From Chlorophyllum brunneum (lineage: Eukaryota; Basidiomycota; Agaricomycetes; Agaricales; Agaricaceae): a stretch of 64,000 nt of DNA. Location of the stretch: the NCBI GenBank assembly GCA_963576785.1, contig OY756143.1, forward strand, positions 1,240,001-1,304,000, read 5' to 3'. Of this stretch, positions 11,511 through 22,657 are shown piece after piece (the first letter of the stretch is position 1; every line of letters starts with the position of its first letter). Under the pieces are notes generated by a model, which did no database searches, had not been told where the DNA came from, and was given only the letters and a program-made list of their open reading frames with translations. Both the position numbers and the translations under genes were made by a program.

Positions 11511-11796
11511 TCATGACCTGTGTTGGTTGTTCTTGTTTGAGAAGTAATGGTTGTTGACGGCGGTCGCCTGGAGCATATCGAATACTGATTCACCAACGGA
11601 CAAGAACTTTTCTGCAGCTCCGCGGAAAGTGGAATCCGAAATGGAAGAAACATCAGGCCTACGAGATGGTCAGAAAAGGTGGCGAGGGCGGACGACGGGT
11701 GACGCACGAGAATCCGCTTGACCGCCGCACACCGGCTAGTACAGTTGAGACGAGGACAGCATCAAATGCGTAGTGGGCAAGTCGACCGAGTGCCAT
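11511..11796 (-). CDS. DUF1748 family small protein
   Basis: This is a short conserved fungal protein of about 75 residues in two exons, 11708-11796 and 11511-11658. Exon 1 encodes MALGRLAHYAFDAVLVSTVL, then AGVRRSSGF. Exon 2 encodes PDVSSISDSTFRGAAEKFLS, then VGESVFDMLQATAVNNHYF and a basic tail. The hydrophobic N-terminal helix and the GVRRxxGF turn are the family hallmark. Family members are thought to be small mitochondrial or membrane-associated proteins with no settled function; that statement is from memory. Splicing joins TC to G to restore the frame. The next gene, sulfite oxidase, lies 127 bp upstream in the same direction. Confidence 0.85.
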
Positions 11797-11923
11797 TAGG
11801 TGCTGTCGAGTGAATGTTGGAGGGCCGCGTTTATAAGTCTGGCTGTCGGCTCTGAACGCGAAGTTGGTCGGCAGACAGATCCAAATATAGAAAGGTGTGA
11901 TGTACATGGGTAAACTAGCCTAA

Positions 11924-13172
11924 TCACCACTCCGCCTGTCCCCATCCATTGTAAGCAACCCCCCGAAGGTTCCACTGACCCGTCTTGGGCTGAACATTCC
12001 CGCTGGTGTCAACAGCTCGACTGTACACATGACCATTCTCTGTAGTACACGATACTTGTCCCTCCCAAATCGACCAGCTCCACTTGCCCTCTTGGTAAGT
12101 AATATTTGTCTTTTGCCAAGTTTGACCATCATCCACGCTGATTTCCACGACGCTCACCGTTCCAGTTGGACCAGGGAGAGCGTAGCCTTTGACATAGAGA
12201 ACCTCTGGTGATAGTTTGTATGCGGTACCAATGACCGAATTAAGAGGCAGGGCTGTCATTGCGGGATACTTGGCCCATAGGGATTTTGCAGCTTCTTTGG
12301 TCTCAACCTGAAAGAGTTCACTCCAGTCTTATGGTCAATAGGTTGGGAGAAAGGAACGTACGTCAGGAGGGAGTATCTTGTAGTCGCGCTGTTGATAAAA
12401 GTTGGACGATTCGGAGGGTGAGATTATAACGGTGTCAGCCCATTTAACCCAGCGGGCACCAAGATACCCAGGTGCGACTATGCGAAGGGGTGCTCCATGA
12501 TCGGGGGAAAGTTCCTCCCCATTCATCTGAAGCTAATGTCCACCAATAGTCCACCAGGGCTGAGAAGGTCGAGACGTACCTCGTAAGCAAGGATAACACC
12601 AGGATCTGCTTCTAAAATCTGTGCCAGTGGGATGGAGGCCCCGTAATATTCGTCGTCTTGGCAAAGTGTGGCATAGGATGCGAAGCAGACATGTAGGTCG
12701 GCGTTATTATCGGTGATAAGGTTGAGGTGTTGAAAGACATCTCGAAGACGAGCACCTCCCCATTTACAGTTTGCGACAACGCCTTCGCTCCAGGGCACAC
12801 CATGAACGGGCTTGATGGCACCCATCTCTTTGCGCCGGATCCCAGCGCACTAGTAGTGAAGAGGGACAGTCAGCTTGATTGTGGTAGTCAGAATAGGCGA
12901 CGAACCTGTAGTGCAGCGACGGCCTCAACTTTTGTGAAACGAGACTTGAGGTCGTTGATTGAGAGCGAGCACTCTTTTCCGATGCCCTTGAAAGTTACAG
13001 GATAGGAATCTGGGTCAAATTCGCGAACGGGGCCATGATTGCGGCAATAGACTAGGTCCTCGGGGGTGAGTGGGAATTCGACGAGTGCAGCGGCAGTAGG
13101 CTCTGCATTGAAAGGCTCTTTGCCACGAATGTCAAGGAGGGGAGAGTGTTCTGGTTCACAAGAGTAGTCCAT
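11924..13172 (-). CDS. Sulfite oxidase (molybdopterin-dependent)
   Basis: The enzyme oxidises sulfite to sulfate using a molybdenum-molybdopterin cofactor, detoxifying sulfite from cysteine catabolism. The start at 13172 gives [20 protein letters not shown], then [20 protein letters not shown] and YCRNHGPV, a typical sulfite-oxidase N-terminus. The cofactor-ligating cysteine is in [10 protein letters not shown] (usual form CAGNRR). [20 protein letters not shown] follows. The next exon carries [20 protein letters not shown] and [12 protein letters not shown]. The dimerisation domain contains [15 protein letters not shown] and ends [15 protein letters not shown]. There is no N-terminal cytochrome b5 domain and no obvious targeting sequence or C-terminal peroxisomal tripeptide. 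A plant-like, oxygen-using enzyme is possible. Length, about 375 residues, suits a cytochrome-free form. Confidence 0.9.
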
Positions 13173-13514
13173 AACTGGGAGGCGGGTGGAGGTAACGGGG
13201 TAGCAATGGGGCGGCCGGGCAGGCCAAGGTCCGAGCCTGAGCCATGCTAATCACGGGAAAACGTGACTTCGAGACTACTGCCGGCAGGCAATGGGCGGCT
13301 GAGGCACGGGCGAGAGGCGGACACGGAACAGGGACTGTGCGTTCGCCACTGTGCAGCCATGGCACGGGGATGGGGGCATCAAGGCCAGGATTGCGACAAC
13401 AAATTCGAGCAACTCGGAGCAATGTCGCCATCGCCATCACGTGACTAAACACATAGCATTTTGCTCTATGAAAACACAACCGTCGAATTAATGTAGTCTA
13501 TCAGACTCTACGCC
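13173..13514. other. Intergenic region upstream of sulfite oxidase
   Basis: 342 bp, GC-rich, between the sulfite oxidase start and the COX12 stop, both on the minus strand. It should contain the sulfite oxidase promoter. No gene or repeat was seen. Confidence 0.5.
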
Positions 13515-14032
13515 TCAGGGCTCCAGCGACGTTGGGAAGCTCCCGTTGTCGCGCTGGTCGTCCCACCTGGAAATCTGCACAACAGTCAGTCACTGATGCT
13601 ACACAGTCCAAAAGTACCCACCCATTCATCTGAGGGAGTAGCAAAATTAGTACACGCCTTTGTTCAAAGCGGACCACAGCACGTACTGGGGCATAGCGAG
13701 TTGTAGGCCTTCTTGAACTGCTTGCAAGGAGCAAAGTCCTCGCCCTTGGCAGCAACACACTTGAAGTAGTCGGTATAGTTCTGGAAGCTGCAGCGACGTG
13801 TCAGAGTCCGAGAAAAAGCCAAAGGGCTGAACTTGTGCGAACCAATTCCTTGTCTGGTTGGTATTGGGGAACCGGGCTGGAGGGAGGGTCAATGTTTGGC
13901 AATGCGTAGCGATGTGTGTGGCATACCGTCAAAGCCAACGGTCTGAAGGATGTATTTGCTGGAGAAGATATGAGTAAACACGCGTATGGAAAAGACAGAG
14001 ACGCACCTGGAGAGGTCGGAAGACTCAGCCAT
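13515..14032 (-). CDS. COX12: Cytochrome c oxidase subunit 6B (COX12)
   Basis: This is a small subunit of respiratory complex IV, on the intermembrane-space side. The spliced reading is MAESSDLSSKYILQTVGFDA, then RFPNTNQTRNCFQNYTDYFK, then CVAAKGEDFAPCKQFKKAYN, then SLCPNEWISRWDDQRDNGSF and PTSLEP. The CX9C and CX10C pairs that form the twin disulphides are both intact. The frame requires introns after MAESSDLS, after GFD and after RN. It also needs an 8-nt exon at 13622-13629 encoding the NEW segment, and a last exon at 13515-13574. The length of about 85 residues matches the family. The gene is divergent from PRP18 with 117 bp between start codons. Confidence 0.93.
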
Positions 14033-14149
14033 GAGTATGGAGAGAGAGAGATGAGCGTCGGAATGCGGCGGAAGCCACAAACCCAGGTCTACAGCTTATG
14101 TAAGCACACTGTCTCGATCTGCCTTGACCAAGCCAACCCACCGTCTGCA
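14033..14149. promoter_or_regulatory. Shared divergent promoter region, COX12 / PRP18
   Basis: Only 117 bp separate the two start codons. Purine-rich GAGAGAGAGATGAG on the COX12 side and pyrimidine-rich sequence near PRP18 are visible. No defined factor site was recognised. Confidence 0.5.
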
Positions 14150-15393
14150 ATGGACTCTCTCCTTGCTCTCGTTGCCGAAAAACGAAAGGCCATCCAGGGT
14201 GACGACTCGGGACGGCCCTCAAAATACGTTCGCAGAGGTGACCTTGAGCGCGTCAAGCAGGAGCAAGAAGACAAGGCGAGTGAGGAGAAGCGACTGGTCG
14301 AGGAGGCCAAGAAACGAGAAGAGGAAGCCAAAGATGCCGAAAGAGCCGCAAAGAAAGTGAGCTTTTCCCTTTGTTCTATCACCCAGGTCCTTATGCCTCA
14401 TTGGAGAACAGGCCGCACCAAAACCATCCACACCATTACGCGATGCAGAGTCTCCAAATCCAGAATCTTCCTTCAACATTTCCAACGAAGAAACCATCCG
14501 TCGCCTGCGGGCTAAAGGCCAGCCTATTCGTTTGTTCGGCGAGTCGGACAAAGATCGTCGTCTGAGACTCCGTGCACTCGAACTTATCGAGGAGCGCGAC
14601 CACGAGCGTCAGGGTGGTCATAATGACTTTAGGAGGGCTCTGGAGGACGTCGAAAGCGTCGAGAAAGCGCTCCAAAGCAAGAACTCCAAAGGCAAGAAGA
14701 AGGAAGGAGGTGACTCTGTCAATGTTGGCGTACTCGATCTCAACCTTGTCAAGGCCGATCCAGACAAGCTCTACCCCCTCATTTATTATGCCCTCAAGAA
14801 AGTGCTCAAAGAATGGGAGGAGGCGATGGATGAGAGACCGGAGCATGTTAAACGAACCACCCAGGGAAAGCTGGCCGCTGCTACACAAGTTCAGTCCGCA
14901 GAATACCTCAAACCCCTGTTTAAAAATCTACGTTCTAGGGTACGTTCCTTACTTATCAACGACTTCAATCTCTCGTCTGATGATACTTTAGTCTCTCCCT
15001 TCCGACATGCTTGCTCGTATCGCCGAAATCGTGCATTACATGCAGAGACGGGAGTACCAACGAGCCAACGACGCCTACCTTCGGCTTTCAATAGGAAATG
15101 CTCCCTGGCCTATTGGTGTAACCATGGTTGGGTGTGTATACGCATCCTTTCATTGTGAATTTACCATGTTTACCTTGCCGCAGTATTCACGAACGTTCCG
15201 CACGGGAAAAGATCTCAAGAGATCAAGTCGCACATGTCCTAAACGATGAAGTCAGTCGAAAATATATCCAAAGCCTCAAACGGTACGCATCCACACTCTT
15301 CTCATTCTACTCAGGCCTCAACAAATTGTCAGGCTGCTTACCTTCTCGCAAACAAAATACCCGCCAGAAGATATCTCACAGCTTATGGGGTAG
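14150..15393 (+). CDS. PRP18: Pre-mRNA-splicing factor PRP18
   Basis: Prp18 acts in the second catalytic step of splicing, stabilising the U5 snRNP. The start at 14150 gives [20 protein letters not shown] long Glu/Lys coiled coil follows ([20 protein letters not shown]). A PRP4-like/PSF motif is next, in which [20 protein letters not shown] and [10 protein letters not shown] are recognisable. The C-terminal Prp18 domain includes [73 protein letters not shown] and [13 protein letters not shown]. It ends [16 protein letters not shown]. Four or more short introns interrupt it. The length of about 350 residues fits full-length Prp18. It is convergent with JJJ1, 123 bp between stops. Confidence 0.93.
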
Positions 15394-15516
15394 CTTCCTC
15401 GAGCTCTCAGTGGTTTCGTGTAGTATACAAGCTCTGTATTTTGTTATCTCTTACTCGACATACTGGTATTCTGGTGTAACTCGTAGGCTCGGGTATAGGC
15501 CAATTAAGAAGATTCG

Positions 15517-17572
15517 CTATTTCTTCTTCCCCTTTTGACGGAGCTTCTGAGTGCCCGCTGTAGGGGTTGCTAATGCATGGCCAGTTTCGTTGATATGACT
15601 AAACAACCTCGTCTTGCTTGAGAATATCTCACCGCAAACGTTACAGCGGACCTGAACATGGTTGGTCAGCTTGGCCTCTACACTGTCAAACCAATAACAT
15701 ACGTCTGGACTCGCTGCGGCTTCAGACTCTACCTTCCTGGCTTGCTTGGCTCGACGTTTATCACGTTTAGAGAGCTCAGGCACCCGAGTCGATGCCTCAT
15801 CTTCCCCTCCGCCTGGTGCAATATCACCATTAAGTTCTAGTTCGTCCCTATCCGAGTCGAGCTGCTGATTCCGCCGACGTGCTCGTCGCTCTGTTTTCGA
15901 CAACGGTTCCAAGATGATTTTGCTGGCATTCTTCTTGCTGCTATTTCTGGTTTTCCTGTAATTAGGTTCGGGTGACGGGTCTCGAGTTGAAAGTTCACTA
16001 GTATCCTCCGACGTTCCCGGTACATCGGTCTGGGATTGGGATGGTGTAGGTGTCTGCGGAGGCATAGTTGTTCCCTGAGTGTTGGGGGCGTCTCCATCCG
16101 GACTGATAACTTCCACTACATCACCGACCTCCGTACCAAGGTCCTCATCCTCGCATCCCAAGCCCAGAGCCTCACCTTCTTCCCGCATCTGCCTCTGCAA
16201 CCGCTCAACTTCCTTTAAATGCTTCTTACTCCGTTCGTGGCTATCCCAAGCAGCTTCACTCCGAAACGTTTTATTACACACCACACACTCCCACTCTTCA
16301 TCATCGGCGCCTTCAGCTACCATCCATTCAAGATCGACGTGGAGGTGCCGTGTATCAACTTTTTGCCACTCTTGGTCGGCGTAGTTTTCAGAGGCTTGGG
16401 CTCGACGAAGTGCAGCGGTATTATCCTGATTCATTGGAGCGGATGTGTTTTGGCTTGCCTCGGCTTGTTGAGCTAGGTGTGCTTTGTAGCGAGGATCGCG
16501 CTTGCGGATGAACTTCACGAGAGCCTAGAGAACACGGTTAATGGATGATTTATGGTGAAGGTTCATTTGCTCACCCTGACTGTTTCATTGTAGCTTTTGC
16601 GGGAGTCGTCCCGAGCTTTCTTGTTGTCCTTCTCCATTAACCTGGTGCTAATTGAGCTCAAGAAGTCGGGAAAGTCTGACTTGTACTTGCCTTCGCACAC
16701 GACGATCTGGTGCTTCCGAGAGGTTCCATTTATCAGACCAAGCAAAATCCTTCTCGGTGCTGAAGTTTAACCAAAATGTGTAAAAATGTCTCGCTGCGTC
16801 GGCATCCTTGACTTTGGCAGGGGATAACCACGTCCATGTAGAATAACCAAAAGACGGGTAATCTGCCGATGTGGAAACCAAGGCTTCCTCAGATTGAAGC
16901 CGGGAAAACAAATTACGATAGATCGTGAAAAAGCTCTACAAGGAATGCCACAATGAATGTGCGAGAAGCCAAAGATGAAAGCGAAGACGTACATCTGGAC
17001 CATCGTCAAAATCACGCCATATCGTCGGGTCGAAGAATTGCTCCAAATGCCTTTCCGTCAGACCGCGATCCCGTGCACGAGGGGGTGGTGCACCTCGCTT
17101 TATATCCTCAAAGACTGTTTCTGCATCGGGTTCTGGGGCAAGTGAGGCTTTGTGAGAGTCATACCAAGCCCTTTCCTACTTGTTATTATATCAGGTCAAT
17201 GTGCTCGGAGGACATGTCATCTAGCTCACCTGTTCGTCGCTGAGGACCTAGAATGATGTGACTCAGCATACTATTGTAATTGGCAGGAAGAGAGGCCAAC
17301 CTCGTAGGCTTGTTGAATCGCCGCAAAGCGTTTCGTGGCTTCTTCTACGTTTGTATGATTTTTATCTGGGTGGTGCAGGAGAGCGAGTCTGCGAAATGAA
17401 CGCTGCAAAAATCATTAGTGAGGATTGGGTGTAGATCATGCAAGATCTAATACCGCACTCGGATTTCGTCCTGAGACGCAGTATCTTCAACCTCAAGGAG
17501 TTGATAGTAGTCTGCAGGTGCATTAGCATCGTCTGCGCCGTCATGGGCTGCTCTAGATTCTCTGGCACCCAT
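15517..17572 (-). CDS. JJJ1: J-domain zinc-finger co-chaperone, JJJ1/DNAJC21 homologue
   Basis: Jjj1 is a cytosolic Hsp70 co-chaperone that helps recycle shuttling factors during 60S ribosome biogenesis. The start at 17572 gives [15 protein letters not shown], then a J domain: [18 protein letters not shown], then [10 protein letters not shown] with the essential [23 protein letters not shown] follows. The middle has [37 protein letters not shown] and [20 protein letters not shown], a Jjj1 hallmark. The large last exon at 15517-16518 carries two C2H2 fingers, [20 protein letters not shown] and [20 protein letters not shown], separated by a charged linker, and ends in KLRQKGKKK. Domain order and length match the family. 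It is divergent from TIM13. Confidence 0.92.
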
Positions 17573-17696
17573 TCACCAGAGAGAGATTCAGAGAAAGAGT
17601 ATTACACAACCCAATCCATCCCTTTCTCGGCAATTTCCATATCCAGCACTGCCAAATTTCGGCGCGTCAGCGTGTCTCCGCGTCGTCCCCGCAACC
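17573..17696. promoter_or_regulatory. Shared divergent promoter region, JJJ1 / TIM13
   Basis: 124 bp lie between opposing start codons. They include pyrimidine-rich TCCATCCCTTTCTCGG and a GC-rich stretch directly before the TIM13 ATG. No TATA box is evident. Confidence 0.5.
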
Positions 17697-18208
17697 ATGG
17701 CCGACTTTCTCAAGTCTAGCTCGGCACCCAAGACCGGTATGCTTGACACTATTGCTAGTCTTTGTAGCTAAGTATTGCCTACCTATTAGACATGGCTTCT
17801 CGGAAGGAGCAGATTATGAACCAAATCAAGACGGAGCTCGCTTTGGTTCAAGCCCAGGAGCTCATCAACGTCAGCAACACCTTTCTCCCTCATGAAGTAG
17901 CATCAGCTTAATGTGATCTTGTTGCAGAAAACGAACGAGAAATGTTTTGCTAAATGTGTTCCTAAGCCAGGGTCCTCGCTTTCAAGCGCAGAACAGGTAG
18001 TGTCTCCACCGCCTTCTAGGGAATGTTCGTACCTTACCCAGAACCCCCAGACATGTCTGAGTCGATGCCTTGATAGGTATATGGATGCTTGTGAGTTGGG
18101 CTTTTCTACTTGCTTTTGGCGGAATTTTAATCCTTGTCAGTCAACGTTGTAAGCAGAACATACATCACGAAACTGAATAAAGAGAGAGGCGTTTCGGACA
18201 TATTCTAG
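17697..18208 (+). CDS. TIM13: Mitochondrial intermembrane-space chaperone TIM13
   Basis: Tim13 pairs with Tim8 as a small Tim chaperone guiding membrane proteins to the inner membrane. Five exons are readable. They encode MADFLKSSSAPKT, then DMASRKEQIMNQIKTELALV and QAQELIN. The twin CX3C motifs follow: CFAKC inside KTNEKCFAKCVPKPGSS, and CLSRC inside QTCLSRCLDRYMDA. The end is FNVVSRTYITKLNKERG plus VSDIF. All four cysteines are present. The last six codons, including the stop, coincide with an 18-nt exact match to the start of an LTR found at 37 kb (see findings). Length is about 95 residues, as expected. Introns are 45-70 bp. Confidence 0.92.
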
Positions 18209-18445
18209 CCGGTCCCTATCATATCTCAAGCCCAGGGTATTGCGTATCACCACTCCTTTGCGATCACGGAAGAGCATGAGCCATGCTTTATCAAATAGAG
18301 ATGTGATTACGGTGAATAAGTCTTATAGGCTAACTAGAAATTAGTAGACTGCATTAGCTATTAATCAATTGTTCGAAACTATGAGTACGGTAGCAGGAAG
18401 TCAAGGTGATAACAGATTATGAGAAGTCAGTGCTAAACGGTGTCT

Positions 18446-19810
18446 TTATTGGGGTGTATCCTCCGATTCCGCAAACAGTTGCGACAGTCCAGGTAACGGA
18501 AAGGAAGCACTCGAGCTATGAGGGTGGAGGTATGGTTGTTTGAGAGGGACCAACAAAGGGCTAGGACGATTTGACGGCGTGTTGTAGCCCACGTCCACAC
18601 CATCGCTATGATCTTGGGAATCGGAATACTTGCTCGTGCCCTGCGACCCCAGTACGTCGGAGGGAAAATCACGATTAGGACGGGAGTCGAACGGAGACTT
18701 AGCAACCACGAACGACCGGGTGCCCGCATGAGGGGTTGAGTTCCAACTCTGTGACATTGGCTGGCGTCCAGTGGCAGGACTCTGGTGGCAGGTACCTTTG
18801 GAGCCAGAGGACGTGTGTGCGGCGATGGAGGGTGGGGAAGAGGATGGGCAATAATTGCCAGTATGGTATGGGAAAGATTGGAGGTTTAGTGGAACCGTGC
18901 TTGTGGCCATCTTGTTCTTGATGTAGTCGACAATGTTGGCGAGGGGCAACGCAGCCCCTCCAAGTACATGTCGCAGAACCCGGCTGGCCACTTTTCCCTC
19001 GGTCCAGTCATCGGATATTTTCCAGCCACAAGGGGCTACACTGCTTTTCGGCCGGTTTCTCTTTAGAAAGAACTTGGGGGCTCGCGAAAGGTCAATAATC
19101 AACGAACCCTCGGTAGGATTAGCGTTTGAGTTTTTGAATTCCAGTTCCGTCACATCCTCGAGTGGTACTTGCATCTTGAAGCCATAATCCCTGGAGTGAA
19201 CGAACCACGTCAAACACTCCTTCTGTTCGCAGACCCAGGTCCAGAGATCTTGTTCGCCTTCACGATTGATTCGATTCCAGCTACCAATTGTCAGGCTTGT
19301 GACTGGTATGACAAAGATTGAGGCTGCAACCAAATCAGACGAGGCCAGGGTCATAGTAACTTAGCGGAGACGTACTGTCTTCCTCTTGGATGACGGCAGC
19401 GAGTTCTGTTTGGTCGGCTTGACAAAGGCCAGGAGAGCTTATAAGAGGAGGGATGACCCGAAAACGAGTTCTGCTTCTGTCGCCGCTATTTTTCGCTTTA
19501 GCACGCCTAAAAGGTAATCAATCAGTACCTAAGCATGAGGTGAGAAATAGGGTTTACCATACCGATTCTGAAACCAAATTTGAATTCGCTTCTCGGGTAC
19601 GCCAAGCTCCAGGCTTATCTCACGTCTCTGAGCTACTGAAGGGGTACAACCCGCGGCGAAAAGACGCTCGAGATGAGCAAGCTGTTCCTTTGTGATGCGA
19701 GTCCGTTTCTTTGGTGTGCTCTGGTTAGGAGAACCCGACTCGTTTGAAGGCTGGTTGTGGGAGGGGCTCTTGGGTGCTGGTGGCGACTCAAATGCCGGCA
19801 CCAGTGTCAT
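18446..19810 (-). CDS. Homeodomain transcription factor (fungal HD plus conserved C-terminal domain)
   Basis: This is a sequence-specific DNA-binding regulator. The start at 19810 gives MTLVPAFESPPAPKSPSHNQ. The homeodomain is KKRTRITKEQLAHLERLFAA, then GCTPSVAQRREISLELGVPE, then KRIQIWFQNRRAKAK, split by an intron within the recognition helix (after AAT CG). The invariant W, F, N and R of helix 3 are present. Exon 2 carries NSGDRSRTRFRVIPP and ends in EED. Exon 3 (to 18446) begins SIFVIPVTSLTIGSWNRI and includes CLTWFVHSRDYGFKMQVPLE, a domain that accompanies fungal homeodomains of the Phx1/Grf10-like type (from memory). The tail is Ser/Pro-rich. It lacks the features of mating-type HD1/HD2 proteins and has no partner gene nearby, so it is not a mating-type locus. 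Confidence 0.88.
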
Positions 19811-21156
19811 GGTTTGAGAATTATCTATCGCGCTTAACGAAACTATGTGGGGGATGATCTTGAGTATTAGGTATAGAAATTATGAAAAAGTATGCTCACG
19901 TAGAGAAAAGCGAGTTGGTCACAAGGAAGACGGAAGGAAAGAGGAGTACGGTGCCCTGAAAAAGTCGGAGGCGGACATTGAAGTTTGTCCCGTAGTGTGT
20001 TTGGGAGTCTTGTGGGCCGACAAACATGGGCAGCCCCTGCGGAAAAGGGCCCCACCTCAATACTACAGAGGACGATCAGATCTAGGAACACAGGTGGTCG
20101 ACCATGAAGCCAACCCTCACGATGGGATCCGGGGATTCGTAGGAATTCGGACTCCTTGTAACCATCTTCGCTGAGTCATGTCTTGAGCATGGAAAAACAT
20201 ATTGCGCAAATTGTGTTGGTGAAAGCGATTCGCAGGTTTTACTGGATCCCAAAAAGGGTTTCATCATGCCGAATGCAAGAGTGTTAGTCTATCTTAGTAC
20301 AGAAATGGTAGGAGACATGACACAGGGTTGCCACCCGAGCTCGAGGAATGATTAATGAGAGCCGAAGGGCAGCAATCTCTAATGGGACCACATTACTTGC
20401 TGGATACCTTCCCCTGCTGCGCGTAGGATTTCGGAAATTGCGGTCGATAACTAGCCAGGTGTTGATGTTCTCTTGGAGCTAGAAAATACAACAAGCCAGT
20501 CGAATAGAGGTCCGTGGAGGTGGAATTTTTCGGGAGTCTATAAGGGGTATTGGAGTGAAGGTCAGGGTTTGCCCGTCTAACCTTAACTGGACGTGCGCCC
20601 CTGCTCAAAATTGCCAATTTTTTGGCACGTGGTCAGACATATCAACGGAACCTTTTCCTTAGGTCGTGGTCGGGTCTGTGGAACCGGGCTTTCGAGTGGC
20701 CCAACTCTGCGTTCCCTTTCATTCGCAAAAACAGTCGATGAGGCATAACATCCAAAGAAAGATTTTCAGTCGTACCCACTATGAATGGTCTTTGAATATC
20801 GACTTCATATACCCAGCACTTGGCCGAGTTTCGTTCGGGGGTAGTAGTTTCTGCCATGAGTACATTTCGTGCGCTTGTCATACAACTAGCTGGTATTGAA
20901 TGCTAGTGACTTTGAATATGATGTTTACCATACCATACTTACTCATCGGAAGGCCTAGATAAACAAGGGCCCCAACCAGAGTATTGGATATACTTACGCA
21001 CGCAACAAGAGCAAAGAATTAAAACACAAAAAATAAGAGATGCCATACTTGCACAAAACCAACGTTCACGAAAAGCGGTCAAAGGAGTACCGCGTGCCCT
21101 GTCAAAATCTGGGGACAGAAAGAAGAAAAAAGATACCTCTGTCGCCAGATGGCAAG
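19811..21156. other. 1.3-kb intergenic region without a recognised gene
   Basis: The homeodomain gene points left and U1-70K ends at the right edge. The left part should be the homeodomain promoter. The remaining frames are short and look random on both strands. No repeats, TIRs or RNA gene signals were noticed. Confidence 0.5.
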
Positions 21157-22558
21157 CTAATACCTGGGTCGTTTATGTTCTCTGTCATCATACCCCCCTG
21201 GACCTTCTCGCTTAAGATCTGAACGATAACCGCCACCTCCATATCCACCGCCGGCCCCAGACATACCTCCAGGGCCGCTTGGTGGCCCGTAGCCATTGGG
21301 ATTGTCGTTGAAGCCTCCTGCTTGGTACCCTATTCCACCGCCGCGTCCGCCCCTGCGGTATATTAGTTTTAAGAAGGGTAGGTGGAGGAAGAGATATACC
21401 TGAAGCCGCCACCTCCACCTCGTCCGCCAAATTCATCACGTCCTCCTCGGAAACCACCCCCTCGGAAGTCGCCACCACCGTCCCCGGCGTAGCCTCCCCT
21501 CATACCTCCACCTCCACGATCGCCACCAAAACCTCCACCACCACGATCTCCATACCCGCGATCGCCACCGAAGCCTCCTCCACGACCGCCTCCAAAGCCA
21601 CCGCGAGAACGGAAACCGCCTCTGTCGCCGAAGCCACCACCACCGCGACCTCCGAAGCCGCCGCGGAAACCACCACCGCCACCACCACTACCACCACCAC
21701 CACCACCGCCACGAGGCGGAGGAGGAGCGGGTTCGACCTTTTTGGGCCTGCCACCGAGACCACCACCCAGTCGTCTGGGCTTCCAGCCCCGCACAGTACG
21801 ACCTCGCTCGACATCGACGAGGATTCTTTTGCCCATGATATGTAGTCCATCAGATTCCTTATATGCAGCTGCAGAGGTTACAAAGTTAGTATTCGCTGGA
21901 AAGAAAAGAGAAGAAAGAGACACACCCTTCATGTCTCGTTCACGCTCGTAGACGATGAAAGCGTAGCCTCTACTACGGCTTTTTTTATCACGGACTATCC
22001 TGACACGTTCAATGGTTCCATAGCCCTCGAATTCGCGTCGAAGGTCTGTTTCTGTAGCACCTTTGTGCTGTTGAGCAAAAATGTCAGAAAGAGAGTGCAA
22101 ATGGAGCAGGGAAGGGACACACCAGCCGAGAAATAAAGAGGGTTTTGTATGGGTCGCCAACGGCCTCTGAGTCGTCCGCCGGTTTGTCTGTGAATGCGGT
22201 GAGTCATGGATTGTGTAGGGTGGGAAGAGGGCTACAGACAATTGTCCTTGGCTTTTTTGAAGTCCTCCTCCTTTCTGGCCTTGCGTTGTTCTCTATGCAT
22301 CTGACGCTTGACTTCCTCTGCATGTGTGAAGACGGGTTCCTCGCCCTCTTCCATGGCATCCATGGCCTCTGCATTTGCGGCAGTGAAGAGGTGATTTGTG
22401 GTTTCCTCGCGGAGCCGTGCTAGGATTTCGCCGACGCCGCCCACACCCTTATCACGGACGCGGTCGATGTCCCTGTCGACCGGGCGTGAATATGGGAGGG
22501 GTGGACGGGGGGCAAAGAGTTTGAGGAGATTTGGGGGGAGTAGGTGGGTGCCGGGCAT
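21157..22558 (-). CDS. SNRNP70: U1 snRNP 70-kDa protein (U1-70K)
   Basis: This protein binds stem-loop I of U1 snRNA in the 5' splice-site recognition particle. The start at 22558 gives [20 protein letters not shown], the U1-70K N-terminus. It is followed by a charged helix ([20 protein letters not shown]). The RRM begins near [11 protein letters not shown] and continues [20 protein letters not shown], with RNP1 as [29 protein letters not shown] and [12 protein letters not shown] follow, diagnostic for U1-70K. The C-terminus is a long Gly/Arg (RGG-like) tract instead of the SR-rich tail of animals, ending [11 protein letters not shown]. Introns separate the N-terminal helix, the RRM halves and the last exon. 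It is divergent from COX10 with 99 bp between start codons. Confidence 0.94.
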
Positions 22559-22657
22559 TGGAGAGATGGCTGTGGACTGAGCAGAGTGGACTGGCTGCGT
22601 GGGAATCTGCGTCTCTTGTGCGAAAATAAATAAATAAATAAATAACAATCGTGCTTG
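22559..22657. promoter_or_regulatory. Shared divergent promoter region, SNRNP70 / COX10
   Basis: 99 bp between opposing start codons. A five-unit TAAA tract (about 22626-22646) lies just upstream of the COX10 ATG and may act as a nucleosome-excluding or TATA-like element; that role is inference. Confidence 0.55.

Noticed and set aside
13156..13479. Minus-strand frame upstream of sulfite oxidase as a possible targeting sequence
   Set aside because: It is not in frame with the conserved start, contains cysteine-rich random text, and no intron joining it to the enzyme was evident.
15517..19810. A homeodomain gene near other conserved genes, considered as a mating-type (A) locus
   Set aside because: Basidiomycete HD mating loci carry paired divergent HD1/HD2 genes, usually near MIP. 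Here there is one homeodomain of a different type, no partner and no MIP.
21369..21850. Valine/alanine-rich and proline-rich frames within the U1-70K Gly-rich exon
   Set aside because: They are alternative-frame readings of the RGG repeat, which is the true frame because it continues the RRM.
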